A stretch of 43,570 bases of DNA, from the NCBI RefSeq assembly GCF_003385215.1, contig NZ_PQHW01000059.1:1-43570 (forward strand), written 5' to 3'. The stretch is from Amycolatopsis thermalba (GTDB lineage Bacteria; Actinomycetota; Actinomycetes; Mycobacteriales; Pseudonocardiaceae). A program made the position numbers and the translations under genes. The first letter of the stretch is position 1, and each line of letters begins with the position of its first letter. Below the pieces are notes generated by a model that was given only the letters and a program-made list of their open reading frames with translations, was not told the DNA's origin and searched no databases. Below, in pieces: positions 25,539 to 34,027 of the stretch.

Positions 25539-26477
25539 GTGACGCCGCCCGACCCGTCCATCGTCCGGATCGACGGGCCCTGGGCGCACCGCGACGTGTC
25601 CGCGAACGGCATCCGGCTGCACGTCGCCGAGGCCGGGCACGGGCCGCTGGTGTTGTTCCTGCACGGCTTCGGGCAGTTCTGGTGGACCTGGCGGCACCAG
25701 CTCACCGCCCTGGCCGACGCGGGTTACCACGCGGTGGCGGCCGATCTGCGTGGTTACGGCGATTCGGACAAACCCCCGCGCGGCTACGACGCCTGGACCC
25801 TGGCCGGTGACGTCGCCGGCCTGGTCCGCGCGCTCGGCGAACGGCAGGCGCACCTGGTCGGGCACGCGTGGGGCGGGCTGCTGGCCTGGACCGCGGCCGC
25901 GATGCACCCGCGGGTGGTCGCGTCGGTGACGGTGCTGGGTGGGGCCCACCCGCTGGCCCTGCGCAGCGCGCTCGCCCGCACCGCGTTCCGCCGCAAGCGG
26001 TCCAACCAGACGCGGGCGCTGGCGCACCTGTTCCGGTTCCAGGTGCCGATGGCGCCGGAGCGGTGGCTCACCGAGGACGACGGGGCCAACCTGGAGACCC
26101 TGCTGCGCGCCTGGTCCGGTCCGCGGTGGACGGCCACCGCCGACTTCGACACCAGCGCCGCGATGTTCCGCGAGGCGGTGCGGATCCCGGGCGTGGCGCA
26201 CAGCGCGCTGGAGTACTACCGGTGGGCGTTCCGGGCCCAGTTCCGCGGCGAAGGACGCCGGTTCGCGGACGCGGTCGGCACCCGGGTGGCGGCGCCGGTG
26301 CTGCAGATCCACGGCGCCGCGGACCCGTGCGTGCTACCGGAGACCGCCCGGGCGTCCGCGCCGTGGCGGGGGCCGCACTCGGCGCTGGAGGAGCTGGCGG
26401 ACGTCGGCCACTTCCCGCAGCTCGAAGCACCCGCCGAGACGACCAAGACGCTGCTGGACTTCCTGGCGAAGGCCTGA
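25539..26477 (+). CDS. ephE: EphE-type alpha/beta hydrolase lacking the usual nucleophile
   Basis: 312 residues, alpha/beta hydrolase fold. HGFG at 42-45 forms the oxyanion region, DLRGYGDSDKPPRGYDAWTLAGDVAGL is typical of epoxide hydrolases, SALEYYRW supplies lid tyrosine candidates, and HGAADPCV and DVGHFPQLEAP hold the acid and His positions. The nucleophile elbow reads GHAWGG at 108-113, so Ala110 occupies the place of the catalytic Asp (GHDWGG in active epoxide hydrolases). The protein may therefore be inactive as an epoxide hydrolase or use another mechanism. GTG at 25539 follows the Rv3669-type gene by 17 bp, suggesting co-transcription. The gene name follows synteny with Rv3670, not demonstrated activity. 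Confidence 0.82.
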   Translation: MTPPDPSIVRIDGPWAHRDVSANGIRLHVAEAGHGPLVLFLHGFGQFWWTWRHQLTALADAGYHAVAADLRGYGDSDKPPRGYDAWTLAGDVAGLVRALGERQAHLVGHAWGGLLAWTAAAMHPRVVASVTVLGGAHPLALRSALARTAFRRKRSNQTRALAHLFRFQVPMAPERWLTEDDGANLETLLRAWSGPRWTATADFDTSAAMFREAVRIPGVAHSALEYYRWAFRAQFRGEGRRFADAVGTRVAAPVLQIHGAADPCVLPETARASAPWRGPHSALEELADVGHFPQLEAPAETTKTLLDFLAKA

Positions 26478-26492
26478 CGGCGCCAGACGGCG

Positions 26493-26636
26493 GGCGGAAC
26501 TCACGCGGCTGAACGTGGAACTCGCGGGCGCGAGCGTGGGACTCGCCGCCCGGAGCGTGGAACTCGCGGCCGCGAACGCAGAACTCGCGCGCCTGAGCGT
26601 GGGACTCGCGGACGGGAGCGTGGGACTCGCGGGGGG
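26493..26636. repeat. 21-bp degenerate tandem repeats (about 6.8 units)
   Basis: Units beginning at 26511, 26532, 26553, 26574, 26595 and 26616 follow GAGCGTGGGACTCGCGGNCG with 70-95 percent identity; a partial unit precedes them. The array ends exactly at the marP stop codon. Read on the plus strand it gives a heptapeptide pattern (xSVxLAx), but it has no start or separate stop structure of its own, so I treat it as a non-coding repeat between convergent genes. Confidence 0.85.
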
Positions 26637-27833
26637 TCAGGCGGCGCAGGCGCCGGTGGAGACCCGCGCGCTCAGGGACGGCGCCGATTCGATCACCGGG
26701 CGCACCTGGTTGCCGGTCAGCGTGAAGCCGGTGTCGGAGTCCTCCACCGAGGCCCCGAACACCACGCCGACGACCTGCCCCTGCGGATCCACCAGCGGGC
26801 CGCCCGAGTTGCCGCTGCGCACCTGCGCCCGCACGGTGTAGACGTCCCGCCGCACGGTGCGCGAATCGTAGATGTCCGGGCCCTGCAGCGTGATCTCGCT
26901 GCGGATGCGGGCGGGCGTGGCGCGGTAGGGGCCGTCCAGCGGGTAGCCGAGGACGATCGCGCTGTCACCCGCCTTCGCCGGCTCGGGCGCGAGGCTCAGC
27001 GGCGCCGCCTCCAGGCGGGGCACCGCGAGCACCGCGACGTCGACCTCCGGGTCGAAGTACACGACCCGCGCGGGCAGCCGGCCGGCCGAGGTCTCCACCG
27101 CCGTCGTCTCCGTGCCCGCCACCACGTGCGCGTTCGTCATCACCCGCTGCGGCGCGATCACGAACCCGCTGCCCTCCAGCGTGCGCGAGCACGACTCGGC
27201 GGTGCCGCGGATCTTCAGCACGCTCCCGCGCAGCTGCTGCACCACGGCGCTGTCCTGCAGCGTCGTGTCCGGCGGCGCGGTGTCGTTGATCTGCGTCTTC
27301 TGAAACGGGTCCACAATGGACGGGAATCCGGAGACGTCGAGCAGCTTCCGCAGTTCGCTGGGCAGACCCTCGGCGGCCGGCGGCATCGCCTTGTCGACCG
27401 TGCCCAGCACCGTCGAGTTGTTGATCGCGCGCGCCAGGCCGGGCAGCGCCGCGACCCCGGTCAGCGGCACCGCGATCAGCCACGCCACCACGAACACCAC
27501 GACGGCCTGCACGATCGCGCCGAGCGTCTGGTCGATGCCGGTCAGCTTGTCGGTGTTGACCCGCCGCTTGACCGCGTACTTGAACCGCCGCCCCAGCCAC
27601 ACGCCGAGCGTCTCGCCGAGCGCGACCAGGAACACGACCGTCGCGACGGCGAAGGCGACCTTGGCGGCCGGGTTCTCGAACAGCTCGACGACCCACGGCG
27701 CGATGCGGATGCCGAGGATCGCACCGCCGATCACGCCCACCAGCGCGGGCAACGCGATCACGACGCCCTGACGCGCGCCGGAGACCGCCGCCACCAGCGC
27801 CAGCAGAATGACCAGGACGTCGACCCAGTTCAC
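26637..27833 (-). CDS. marP: MarP-type periplasmic serine protease
   Basis: 398 residues. Four N-terminal membrane segments (about 1-150, CvpA-like) anchor a trypsin-like protease outside the membrane. The catalytic His236 is in MTNAHVVAG, the Asp in VDVAVLAV, and Ser343 in SGNSGGPLV. Cysteines in AESCSRT and at the C-terminus (GACAA) match the disulfide known to control M. tuberculosis MarP, the acid-resistance protease Rv3671c. Length is nearly identical. GTG at 27833 has GAGGAGA upstream, within the end of the nudix gene's tail region. It is last in a four-gene run nth-tlpA-nudix-marP. Confidence 0.94.
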   Translation of the reverse strand: MNWVDVLVILLALVAAVSGARQGVVIALPALVGVIGGAILGIRIAPWVVELFENPAAKVAFAVATVVFLVALGETLGVWLGRRFKYAVKRRVNTDKLTGIDQTLGAIVQAVVVFVVAWLIAVPLTGVAALPGLARAINNSTVLGTVDKAMPPAAEGLPSELRKLLDVSGFPSIVDPFQKTQINDTAPPDTTLQDSAVVQQLRGSVLKIRGTAESCSRTLEGSGFVIAPQRVMTNAHVVAGTETTAVETSAGRLPARVVYFDPEVDVAVLAVPRLEAAPLSLAPEPAKAGDSAIVLGYPLDGPYRATPARIRSEITLQGPDIYDSRTVRRDVYTVRAQVRSGNSGGPLVDPQGQVVGVVFGASVEDSDTGFTLTGNQVRPVIESAPSLSARVSTGACAA

Positions 27834-27842
27834 CGCGTCTCC

Positions 27843-28526
27843 TCAGTCGGTCGCGAGCAGATGATCGCGCAACGCTACGTCAAGATCCCGGACGTCGCCG
27901 CGATCCCACTCACGTGCCCAGCCGCCCAGTTCGAGCAGGACGGTCAGCAGTCCCGCGGTGAAGCCCCACACGAACAAACCGTTCACGGTGAACGCCGGCC
28001 CCTGGTACGTGGTGCCGGACCGGCGCACCTGGAACCGGTTGGCCGGATCGGCCAGGTCGGCCAGCGGCACCCGGGCCACCGCCGCGGTCTCCGCCGGGTC
28101 GACGGCGTGCACCGGCGAGGGCGCGTGCCAGTGGGCGAGCACCGGCGTCACGGCGAACCGGGACACCGGGATGAACAGCTCCGGCAGCACCGCGACCGGC
28201 CGCACCCCGGACGGGTCGACCCCGGTCTCCTCCTCGGCCTCGCGCAGCGCGGTGGCGACCGCGTCGGCGTCCTCGGGATCGGCGCCGCCGCCGGGGAAAG
28301 CCACCTGGCCGGCGTGCGAGCCGAGCGTGTCGGCGCGGCGCAGCAGCAGGACGTCCGGTCCGCGCTCGCCGTGGCCGAACAGGATCAGCACCGACGCGGC
28401 GCGGGTGAACTCGTCCTCGGGCGGGGTGAACCGGGTGAACGCGGTCGAGTCGAGGTCACCGCTGATCTCGACCAGCGGGCGCAGCCAGTCCGGCACCGAC
28501 GCCGGTTCGACGAGCGGTCCGTTCAC
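27843..28526 (-). CDS. NUDIX hydrolase, CoA-pyrophosphatase type
   Basis: 227 residues. The Nudix box reads GGADPEDADAVATALREAEEETGV, matching GX5EX7REUXEEXGU, preceded by HAGQVAFPGG, the extended motif of CoA diphosphatases (NUDT7/YeaB-like). It would hydrolyse CoA or a similar diphosphate to adenosine 3',5'-bisphosphate and a phosphopantetheine moiety. GTG at 28526 overlaps the TlpA-type stop by 4 bp as GTGA. Synteny with Rv3672c, upstream of marP. Confidence 0.88.
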   Translation of the reverse strand: MNGPLVEPASVPDWLRPLVEISGDLDSTAFTRFTPPEDEFTRAASVLILFGHGERGPDVLLLRRADTLGSHAGQVAFPGGGADPEDADAVATALREAEEETGVDPSGVRPVAVLPELFIPVSRFAVTPVLAHWHAPSPVHAVDPAETAAVARVPLADLADPANRFQVRRSGTTYQGPAFTVNGLFVWGFTAGLLTVLLELGGWAREWDRGDVRDLDVALRDHLLATD

Positions 28527-29113
28527 GACAGCCTCCGCACGACCTCACGCACCTGCTCAGGATCGGTGAAGGTGCGTGGGCTTTCGATGAGGCGGACCTG
28601 GCCGTCCGCGGTGACCAGGTAGGACGTGGGCAACGCGGGCGGCACCTTCAGCGCGCCGCGCACCGGGCCGGTCCCGCCGTCGCCGTCGAACACGGTCGGC
28701 AGGCGCACCCCGAGTTCGGCGAGCAGCGCCAGCCCGTCGTCCGGCTTGCTCTGGACCTGCACCGTGAGCACCCGCGCCGCGCCCGGCTCGTCCGCGTACC
28801 GCTGGAGCACGGGCAGCTCGGTCCGGCACGGCTCGCACCAGGTGGCCCAGACGTTGACCAGCGTCACCTGGCCGGCCAGCGCGCTGCCCAGGTCGACGGT
28901 GGACCCGTCGCCGAGGCACTCCGCGCGCACGCCCGCCAGCTGGGCCACCTCGCCGGTGCCGGACGGGCACGGCGCCAGCGCGGCGGCGGCCCGGGCGGCG
29001 GTCAGGTCCGGGCCCGTGGGCGTGTCGTCCGACCGCACCTGCGGCAGCACCGCGATGATCACCGCGAGCACCAGCAGCCCCACGGCGAGCGCCCACCTGG
29101 TCGCCGTCGTCAC
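28523..29113 (-). CDS. TlpA-type membrane-anchored thioredoxin-like protein
   Basis: 196 residues. One N-terminal membrane segment ([18 protein letters not shown], about 6-24) anchors a thioredoxin fold with the redox centre WCEPC in [24 protein letters not shown] supplies the cis-Pro loop. Cysteines in AALAPCPS and VRAECLG form a second pair, as in some TlpA/CcsX proteins. It should act outside the membrane in thiol reduction or protein folding. GTG at 29113 overlaps the nth stop as GTGA. Synteny with Rv3673c. The neighbouring MarP depends on a disulfide, so a functional tie is plausible but not shown. Confidence 0.9.
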   Translation of the reverse strand: MTTATRWALAVGLLVLAVIIAVLPQVRSDDTPTGPDLTAARAAAALAPCPSGTGEVAQLAGVRAECLGDGSTVDLGSALAGQVTLVNVWATWCEPCRTELPVLQRYADEPGAARVLTVQVQSKPDDGLALLAELGVRLPTVFDGDGGTGPVRGALKVPPALPTSYLVTADGQVRLIESPRTFTDPEQVREVVRRLS

Positions 29114-29868
29114 CGCTGGGTCACCATCGCGAGCAGGTGGTCCCGCTCCGGGCCCTTGACCAGCTTCGCGGCCTCCTCGAACTCGATCGGGCCGGTGCCG
29201 AAGGAGGGGCAGTCGCGGGCCAGCGGGCACGCGCCGCAGGCCGGTTTGCGGGCGTGGCAGACGCGGCGGCCGTGGAAGATCACCCGGTGCGAGAGCATCG
29301 TCCACTCCTTGCGGGGGATCAGCTCGCCGATCGCGTGCTCGACCTTGACCGGGTCCTCCTCCGCGGTCCAGCCCCAGCGGCGCACCAGGCGGCCGAAGTG
29401 CGTGTCGACCGTGATCCCGGGCACGTCGAAGGCGTTGCCGAGCACGACGTTCGCGGTCTTGCGGCCGACGCCGGGCAACGTGACCAGGTCGTCCAGCTTG
29501 CGCGGCACCTCGCCGCCGAACCGCTCGACCAGCGCCGCGCCCAGCCCCATCAGCGAGTTGGCCTTGGCCCGGTAGAAGCCGGTGGGCCGGATCAGCTCCT
29601 CCAGCTCGGTGCGGTTCGCGCCGGCGTAATCGGCCGCGGTGCGGTAGCGGGCGAACAGGGCGGGAGTCACCTCGTTGACCCGCACGTCCGTGGTCTGCGC
29701 CGACAGCACGACCGCGATCAGCAGCTCCAGCGGCGTGGTGAAGTCCAGCTCACAGTGTGCGTCCGGATACGCCTCGGTCAGGCAACGGAGCATGCGGCGT
29801 GCGCGTCTCACGAGCGCGAGGCGGCTCTCTTCCCCCTTGGCGGGGCTAACACGAGACGCATTCGGCAC
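29110..29868 (-). CDS. nth: Endonuclease III
   Basis: 252 residues. This base-excision repair glycosylase/AP lyase removes oxidised pyrimidines. The helix-hairpin-helix LPGVGRKTA carries the catalytic Lys, [11 protein letters not shown] the catalytic Asp, and the 4Fe-4S cluster cysteines are spaced C-x6-C-x2-C-x5-C in [22 protein letters not shown] at 29868 gives an N-terminal extension of about 25 residues relative to E. coli Nth, common in actinobacteria. It heads the nth-tlpA-nudix-marP operon, in which each of the first two junctions is a GTGA overlap. Confidence 0.96.
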   Translation of the reverse strand: MPNASRVSPAKGEESRLALVRRARRMLRCLTEAYPDAHCELDFTTPLELLIAVVLSAQTTDVRVNEVTPALFARYRTAADYAGANRTELEELIRPTGFYRAKANSLMGLGAALVERFGGEVPRKLDDLVTLPGVGRKTANVVLGNAFDVPGITVDTHFGRLVRRWGWTAEEDPVKVEHAIGELIPRKEWTMLSHRVIFHGRRVCHARKPACGACPLARDCPSFGTGPIEFEEAAKLVKGPERDHLLAMVTQR

Positions 29869-29945
29869 GCCGCTAGCCTACGGAAGCCGACACGCCGGAC
29901 CCCGGACACCACCCCCGAACCCGTGATGAGCGAGGATCAGAACCG

Positions 29946-30194
29946 ATGACTGTCTGGTTCGTAGTAGCGGTGCCACTCGTGATGATGTTCTTCGCGCTGG
30001 CGATGGAGCGAGTTGAGCACCGGCTGCGCCACGTCGCGGTCCAGGAGGAAGAGGTCGAGGAGTTCCTGGAGCAGGCCCGGCCCAACGAGGTCAGGGCGCT
30101 CTACGGGCACGGCATCGGTCGCGCGCTGGAGCTGTTCCGGCTGCGCCGCCTGGGTGGTCGCGCGGCCAAGTTGCGCCCCCGGAAGACCCGCTGA
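29946..30194 (+). CDS. Small single-pass membrane protein (Rv3675-type)
   Basis: 82 residues. One hydrophobic segment at 2-19 is followed by a charged, helical cytoplasmic tail (EHRLRHVAVQEEEVEEFLEQARP) ending in Arg/Lys-rich sequence. No known domain or assigned function. GAGGATCAGA precedes the ATG at 29946. It sits between nth and crp, as Rv3675 does. Confidence 0.78.
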   Translation: MTVWFVVAVPLVMMFFALAMERVEHRLRHVAVQEEEVEEFLEQARPNEVRALYGHGIGRALELFRLRRLGGRAAKLRPRKTR

Positions 30195-30219
30195 CCTCAA
30201 CCGATTCAGCGACGGTTAC

Positions 30220-30327
30220 TCCCGCCCGTCGCCCACCACCACCCTCAGCGGACGCGCTTCGCGCGACAGTTAGTCCCGCCCGTCGCCCACCACCACCCTC
30301 AGCGGACGCGCTTCGCGCGACAGTTAG
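30220..30327. repeat. Perfect tandem duplication of 54 bp
   Basis: The 54 bases 30220-30273 are repeated without change at 30274-30327. Each copy holds the dyad GCGCTTCGCGC and ends in ACAGTTAG. It is in the 298-bp gap before crp. Perfect identity means a recent event or ongoing homogenisation. Expansion or contraction here would shift the distance between the upstream gene and the crp promoter region. Confidence 0.9.
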
Positions 30328-30492
30328 GCTGTTCCCTCGGAGCGAGATCGCCCTCGCCCGGCCGGGCGGTGATCGGTCTGTCCTCGGCGTGCCCTGAGGC
30401 GATCTCGTCCGAACGGCCTAGACTGCACGCAAGTGATCGGCGACACGCCCCGGTTCGCGGGAACACGGTCGCCACCGACGAGGAGGCACGAG

Positions 30493-31167
30493 GTGGACGA
30501 GACCCTGGCCCGGGCGGGCATCTTCCAGGGGGTGGAGCCGGCCGCGGCTGAGGCGCTCGCCCAGACCCTGGAAACTGTGGAGTTCCCGCGGGGTCATGTG
30601 ATCTTCTCCGAGGGCGAGCCCGGCGACAAGCTGTACATCATCCTGTCCGGCAAGGTGAAGATCGGCCGCAAGTCGGCCGACGGCCGGGAGAACCTGCTGT
30701 GGATCGCCGGTCCCTCGGACATGTTCGGCGAGCTGTCCATCTTCGACCCCGGCCCGCGCACCTCGACCGCGACGACGGTCACCGAGGTGCGGGCGGTGTC
30801 GATGGACCGGCCGTCGCTGCGCAAGTGGATCGCGAACCGGCCGGAGATCGCCGAGCAGCTGCTGCGGGTCATCGCCCGCAGGCTGCGCCGGACGAACAAC
30901 ATGGTCGCCGAGCTGATCTTCACCGACGTCCCGGGCCGCGTGGCGCGGGCGCTGCTGCAGCTGGCGCAGCGGTTCGGCAGCCAGGAGGCCGGCATCCTGC
31001 GGGTCACGCACGACCTGACGCAGGAGGAGATCGCCCAGTACGTCGGCGCCTCGCGGGAGACCGTGAACAAGGCGCTGGCGGACTTCGCGCACCGCGGCTG
31101 GCTGCGGCTCGAGGGCAAGTCAGTGCTGATCCTGGACCCGGAGCGGCTGGCCCGCCGCGCCCGCTGA
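30493..31167 (+). CDS. crp: Cyclic-AMP receptor protein-type regulator
   Basis: 224 residues, exactly the length I recall for M. tuberculosis Crp (Rv3676) and near-identical in the motifs. The cNMP-binding domain has [18 protein letters not shown] with the phosphate-binding Glu/Arg (about 75-95), the dimer helix follows ([21 protein letters not shown]), and the HTH reads [43 protein letters not shown] at 30493 is chosen because AGGAGG lies 6 nt upstream. It is a global cAMP-responsive activator/repressor. A bulged terminator hairpin follows. Confidence 0.97.
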   Translation: MDETLARAGIFQGVEPAAAEALAQTLETVEFPRGHVIFSEGEPGDKLYIILSGKVKIGRKSADGRENLLWIAGPSDMFGELSIFDPGPRTSTATTVTEVRAVSMDRPSLRKWIANRPEIAEQLLRVIARRLRRTNNMVAELIFTDVPGRVARALLQLAQRFGSQEAGILRVTHDLTQEEIAQYVGASRETVNKALADFAHRGWLRLEGKSVLILDPERLARRAR

Positions 31168-31190
31168 CCCAGCGCCACACCAGCAAAAAC

Positions 31191-31234
31191 AAAGGAACCG
31201 GGCGCCACCCCCGACGTGGCGCACCGGTTCCTTT
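31191..31234 (+). terminator. Terminator hairpin after crp
   Basis: AAAGGAACCGGGCGCCAC (31191-31208) pairs with GTGGCGCACCGGTTCCTTT (31216-31234) apart from one bulged T. Runs of A before and T after fit an intrinsic terminator. Confidence 0.85.
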
Positions 31235-31456
31235 GCATTTCGCGCGGGCCATCCCCCGACAGACCGCGCTCCCCGCCCTCCGGTTCTGGCCCCGACCCTT
31301 CGCCGGAGGGAGCTATATCTATTTGTCAACCTTGCCACGGCCAGTACCCCGAAGTTCAAGGCCGTTCACCCTCACAGACGCGCCCGTTGCGGGTTCGTTG
31401 CGTCGGTCCGGCGAAAAAGTCCCGCCGTTACCGAACCGAGACCTGAGCGGTAATCA
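31235..31456. other. Gene-free stretch, relatively AT-rich patch
   Basis: I find no gene here. A short AT-rich patch (AGCTATATCTATTTGTCAACC region near 31312-31331) stands out from the surrounding GC-rich DNA, but I see no matching repeat or start codon with ribosome site. It ends at the MFS operator. Confidence 0.4.
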
Positions 31457-31493
31457 ACTGGTACCGGCGTACCAGTCTGAGGCATACTGGTAC
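31457..31493. promoter_or_regulatory. ACTGGTAC operator and promoter of the MFS gene
   Basis: ACTGGTAC (31457-31464) and GTACCAGT (31469-31476) form a perfect 8-bp dyad around CGGC. A third ACTGGTAC lies at 31486-31493, overlapping CATACT (31483-31488), a candidate -10 box, and ending 2 nt before the GTG at 31496. This spacing suits a TetR- or MarR-like repressor of a leaderless gene. No such regulator gene is adjacent. Confidence 0.65.
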
Positions 31494-31495
31494 GC

Positions 31496-32713
31496 GTGTC
31501 CCAGACTTCCCTCGCCGACTACCGTGCTGCCCTGACCACGCCGGGCGCGACCCGTCCGGTGATCGCGTCCATCCTCGCGCGCCTGCCGATCGCGATGATC
31601 GGCCTGTCCGCGCTGCTCTACGTGCAGCAGGAGATGGGGTCGTTCGCCGTCGCCGGGCTGGTGTCGGCCAGCTCGCTCGTCGGCGTCGCGGTGGGGTCGG
31701 TCGTGCAGGGCAGGCTCATCGACCGCTTCGGCCCGACGCGCCCGCTGCTGTCCACCGCGGCGATGTTCGCGGTGATCCTGGTGACACTCTCGCTCGCGAT
31801 CGAGGCCCACGCGGCGACCCCGGTGCTCGTCGCGCTCGCGTTCGGGATCGGCATCACGGAGCCGATGGTCGGTTCGGCCTCGCGGGCGCTGTGGGGACGG
31901 CTGGTGCCCGCCGAGGCGACGCGCAACGCGGCCTACGCCTACGAGGCGATCAGCATGGAGGTGTTCTTCATCCTCGGCCCCGGCCTGGCCGGTCTGCTGG
32001 TCGCCGCGCCGTGGCCGGGCACCGGGATGGTGGCCGGCGGCGCGTGCATGGTGGTCGGCGCGACCCTGTTCGCGCTGAGCCCGGCCGTGCGGGCGTGGGG
32101 ACCGGCCGGCCGGACGCACCGGTCGCTGCTGGGCGCGCTGAGCAGCCCGGGCATGCGCACCCTCGCCCTGGCCGCACTCGGGTTCGGTGTGGTGATCGGG
32201 TTCGTCGAGGTCGCCGTGCCCGCCGCGGCCACCGAGGCCGGGGAACCGACGCTCGGCGGGGTGCTGCTGTCGGTGTGGTCGGTCAGCTCGGTCGCGTTCG
32301 GCGTGGCCTACAGCCTGCGGCCGTGGCCGCGGGAGATGTCGCTGCGCCTGCCGGTGCTGCTGGCCGGGTTCGGGGTGCTCGTGGCGCTGCTGGCCTGGCC
32401 GTCGACGCTGTGGGGCCTCGCGATCGCGATGCTCGCCGCCGGTGCGCTGATCACCCCGCAGTCGGCCACGCACTCGGCCGCGATCGAACTGGTCGCGCCG
32501 AAGGGCACCGCGGCCGAGGCCTTCGGCTGGGTGCTGACCGCGGTGACGCTGGGACTGGCGTTCGGGCAGTCGGTCAGCGGCTACCTGGTCGAGCACTCGG
32601 GCCCGTCGACGGCGTTCCTCGCCGCGACGGCGTCGGCGCTGGTGATCGCCGCGGTGGTGTACCTGCTGCGCGGCACGGTGAAGGCACCGCGCGAGCAGGT
32701 CCTGGTGCCCTAG
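31496..32713 (+). CDS. MFS transporter, probable exporter
   Basis: 405 residues with about 12 membrane segments. Motif-A-like LIDRFGPTRPLL follows segment 2, and EPMVGSASRALWGRLVP and YEAISMEVFFILGPGLAGLLVA lie in the first half. It resembles actinobacterial drug/sugar efflux-type MFS proteins. The GTG at 31496 sits 7 nt after a candidate -10 box with no ribosome site, so translation is probably leaderless. It is inserted between crp and the MBL hydrolase relative to the mycobacterial order. The three ACTGGTAC sites suggest inducible expression, for example by an exported toxin. Substrate unknown. Confidence 0.88.
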   Translation: MSQTSLADYRAALTTPGATRPVIASILARLPIAMIGLSALLYVQQEMGSFAVAGLVSASSLVGVAVGSVVQGRLIDRFGPTRPLLSTAAMFAVILVTLSLAIEAHAATPVLVALAFGIGITEPMVGSASRALWGRLVPAEATRNAAYAYEAISMEVFFILGPGLAGLLVAAPWPGTGMVAGGACMVVGATLFALSPAVRAWGPAGRTHRSLLGALSSPGMRTLALAALGFGVVIGFVEVAVPAAATEAGEPTLGGVLLSVWSVSSVAFGVAYSLRPWPREMSLRLPVLLAGFGVLVALLAWPSTLWGLAIAMLAAGALITPQSATHSAAIELVAPKGTAAEAFGWVLTAVTLGLAFGQSVSGYLVEHSGPSTAFLAATASALVIAAVVYLLRGTVKAPREQVLVP

Positions 32714-32718
32714 ACGGC

Positions 32719-33240
32719 CGTCGAGCGGCTGACGCCTTCCGCGAGCGCGACCCAGACGTCCGGCCGCGCACCGAGGACACCTCGGTCTCCTCCCTCGTCG
32801 CGGGGCTGCGCGACGGCCACTACGACGCCGCGTTCAGCCGCCCGTCGCTGGTCGACGGGCTCGCCGCGCGCGCTGGCGGTCGAGCAGGTGTGCGCCGTCC
32901 TGCCGGAAGGGCACCCGCTCGCCAGCCTGGACGAGCTGACGCTGGCCGACCTCGCGGACGAACCCTGGGTGCTGGCCGAGCGCGGCTCGTGGCCGCCGTG
33001 GCACCGCGAGTACGACGAGGACTTCCGGCGGGCCGACTGAAGATCGTCCAGCGTGCCGAGCCTGCTCGGGCTGGTGGCCGCCGGGGTCGGGATCTTCCAG
33101 CTGGCCCGTTCGACGCACAGCCTGCGCCGCTCGGGCGTGGTGTTCGTGCCGCTGGCCGGCGAGCCGGCGCGCACGGCGGGTCCTGTGGCTGCCGGACGCG
33201 GACACACCGGCCCTGCACAACCTGCGCTACGACCGCGCCG
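32719..33240 (+). pseudogene. Remnant of a LysR-family regulator
   Basis: The effector-binding half of a LysR protein can be read in broken pieces. AFRERDPDV...SLVAGLRDGHYDAAFSRPS is in one frame from 32731. After a shift near 32868, AVLPEGHPLASLDELTLADLADEPWVL is in a second frame, ending in a stop at 33038. SLLGLVAAGVGIFQLARSTHSLRRSGVVFVPLAGEP resumes after 33053, and LWLPDADTPALHNLR needs another shift near 33175. The N-terminal HTH is absent; the remnant begins directly after the MFS stop. At least three lesions make a working protein impossible. It may once have regulated a neighbouring gene. Confidence 0.8.
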
Positions 33241-33256
33241 CCCGCGCGGAGCGGCC

Positions 33257-34027
33257 TCACCCAGGCCGGTGGGACCGCAGGTACGCCAGCTGCGCGTTGA
33301 CGCTGTGTTCGGCGGGCGCCCACAGCGCCCGGTCCACGTCCGCGTACACCAGCTCCACCACCTGGCGCGCGGTGGCGTCCGCGCCCAGCTTCTCCAGCGC
33401 CGCCCGCACCTGGGCCAGCCGCTGCTCGCGGTGGTCCAGGTACTCCTGCGCGACCGCCCGCAGGTCGGCCATCTCCGGGCCGTGCCCGGGCAGCGCCGGC
33501 AGCCCGGACGGCAGCTCGATCAGCCGCCGCAGGGAGTCCAGGTACGCGCCGAGGTCGGTGAGCACCGTGGTGCCGCGGCCGAGGATCGTGTCACCGGTCA
33601 GCACCTGGTCGCCGACGCGCAGGCACACCGAGTCGCCGGTGTGGCCGGGCGTGTGCAGGACCTCGATGTCCAAACCCCCGGCGGAGATCACGTCACCGTC
33701 GGCGAACGGGCCCGCGTCCCGGCACAGCGCCGCGTCGAAGGCCCGCACCGGCGCCTGCACCCGCTCGGCCAGCCACGGCGCGCCCTCGACGTGGTCGGGG
33801 TGGTGGTGGGTGAGCAGGATCACCGCCACCGGCCCCTGCTCGGCGAGCAGCGACAGGTGATCGAGGTCCTGGTAGCCGGGGTCGACGATGACGCACTCGG
33901 CCGAGCCGGGCGCCCGCAGCACCCACGTGTTCGTGCCCTCCAGCGTCATCGTGGACGGGTTGTTCTCCAGCACGACCGCGGCGGAAGGCGAGACCTCGCG
34001 GCGCACGCCGTACGCGGGGTGGCTCAT
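33257..34027 (-). CDS. Metallo-beta-lactamase-fold hydrolase (Rv3677c-type)
   Basis: 256 residues. The zinc-binding THHHPDHVEG motif (about 76-84), VLHTPGHTGDSVCL, LTGDTILG and ALPGHGPEM are the conserved His/Asp sites of the MBL fold; a C-terminal helical domain (RAALEKLGADATARQVVELVY) is of the LACTB2/glyoxalase II-like type. Substrate unknown: RNA or thioester are possible. ATG at 34027 overlaps the NUDIX stop as ATGA, so the two are coupled. It is last in the minus-strand run starting at 37279. Confidence 0.9.
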   Translation of the reverse strand: MSHPAYGVRREVSPSAAVVLENNPSTMTLEGTNTWVLRAPGSAECVIVDPGYQDLDHLSLLAEQGPVAVILLTHHHPDHVEGAPWLAERVQAPVRAFDAALCRDAGPFADGDVISAGGLDIEVLHTPGHTGDSVCLRVGDQVLTGDTILGRGTTVLTDLGAYLDSLRRLIELPSGLPALPGHGPEMADLRAVAQEYLDHREQRLAQVRAALEKLGADATARQVVELVYADVDRALWAPAEHSVNAQLAYLRSHRPG

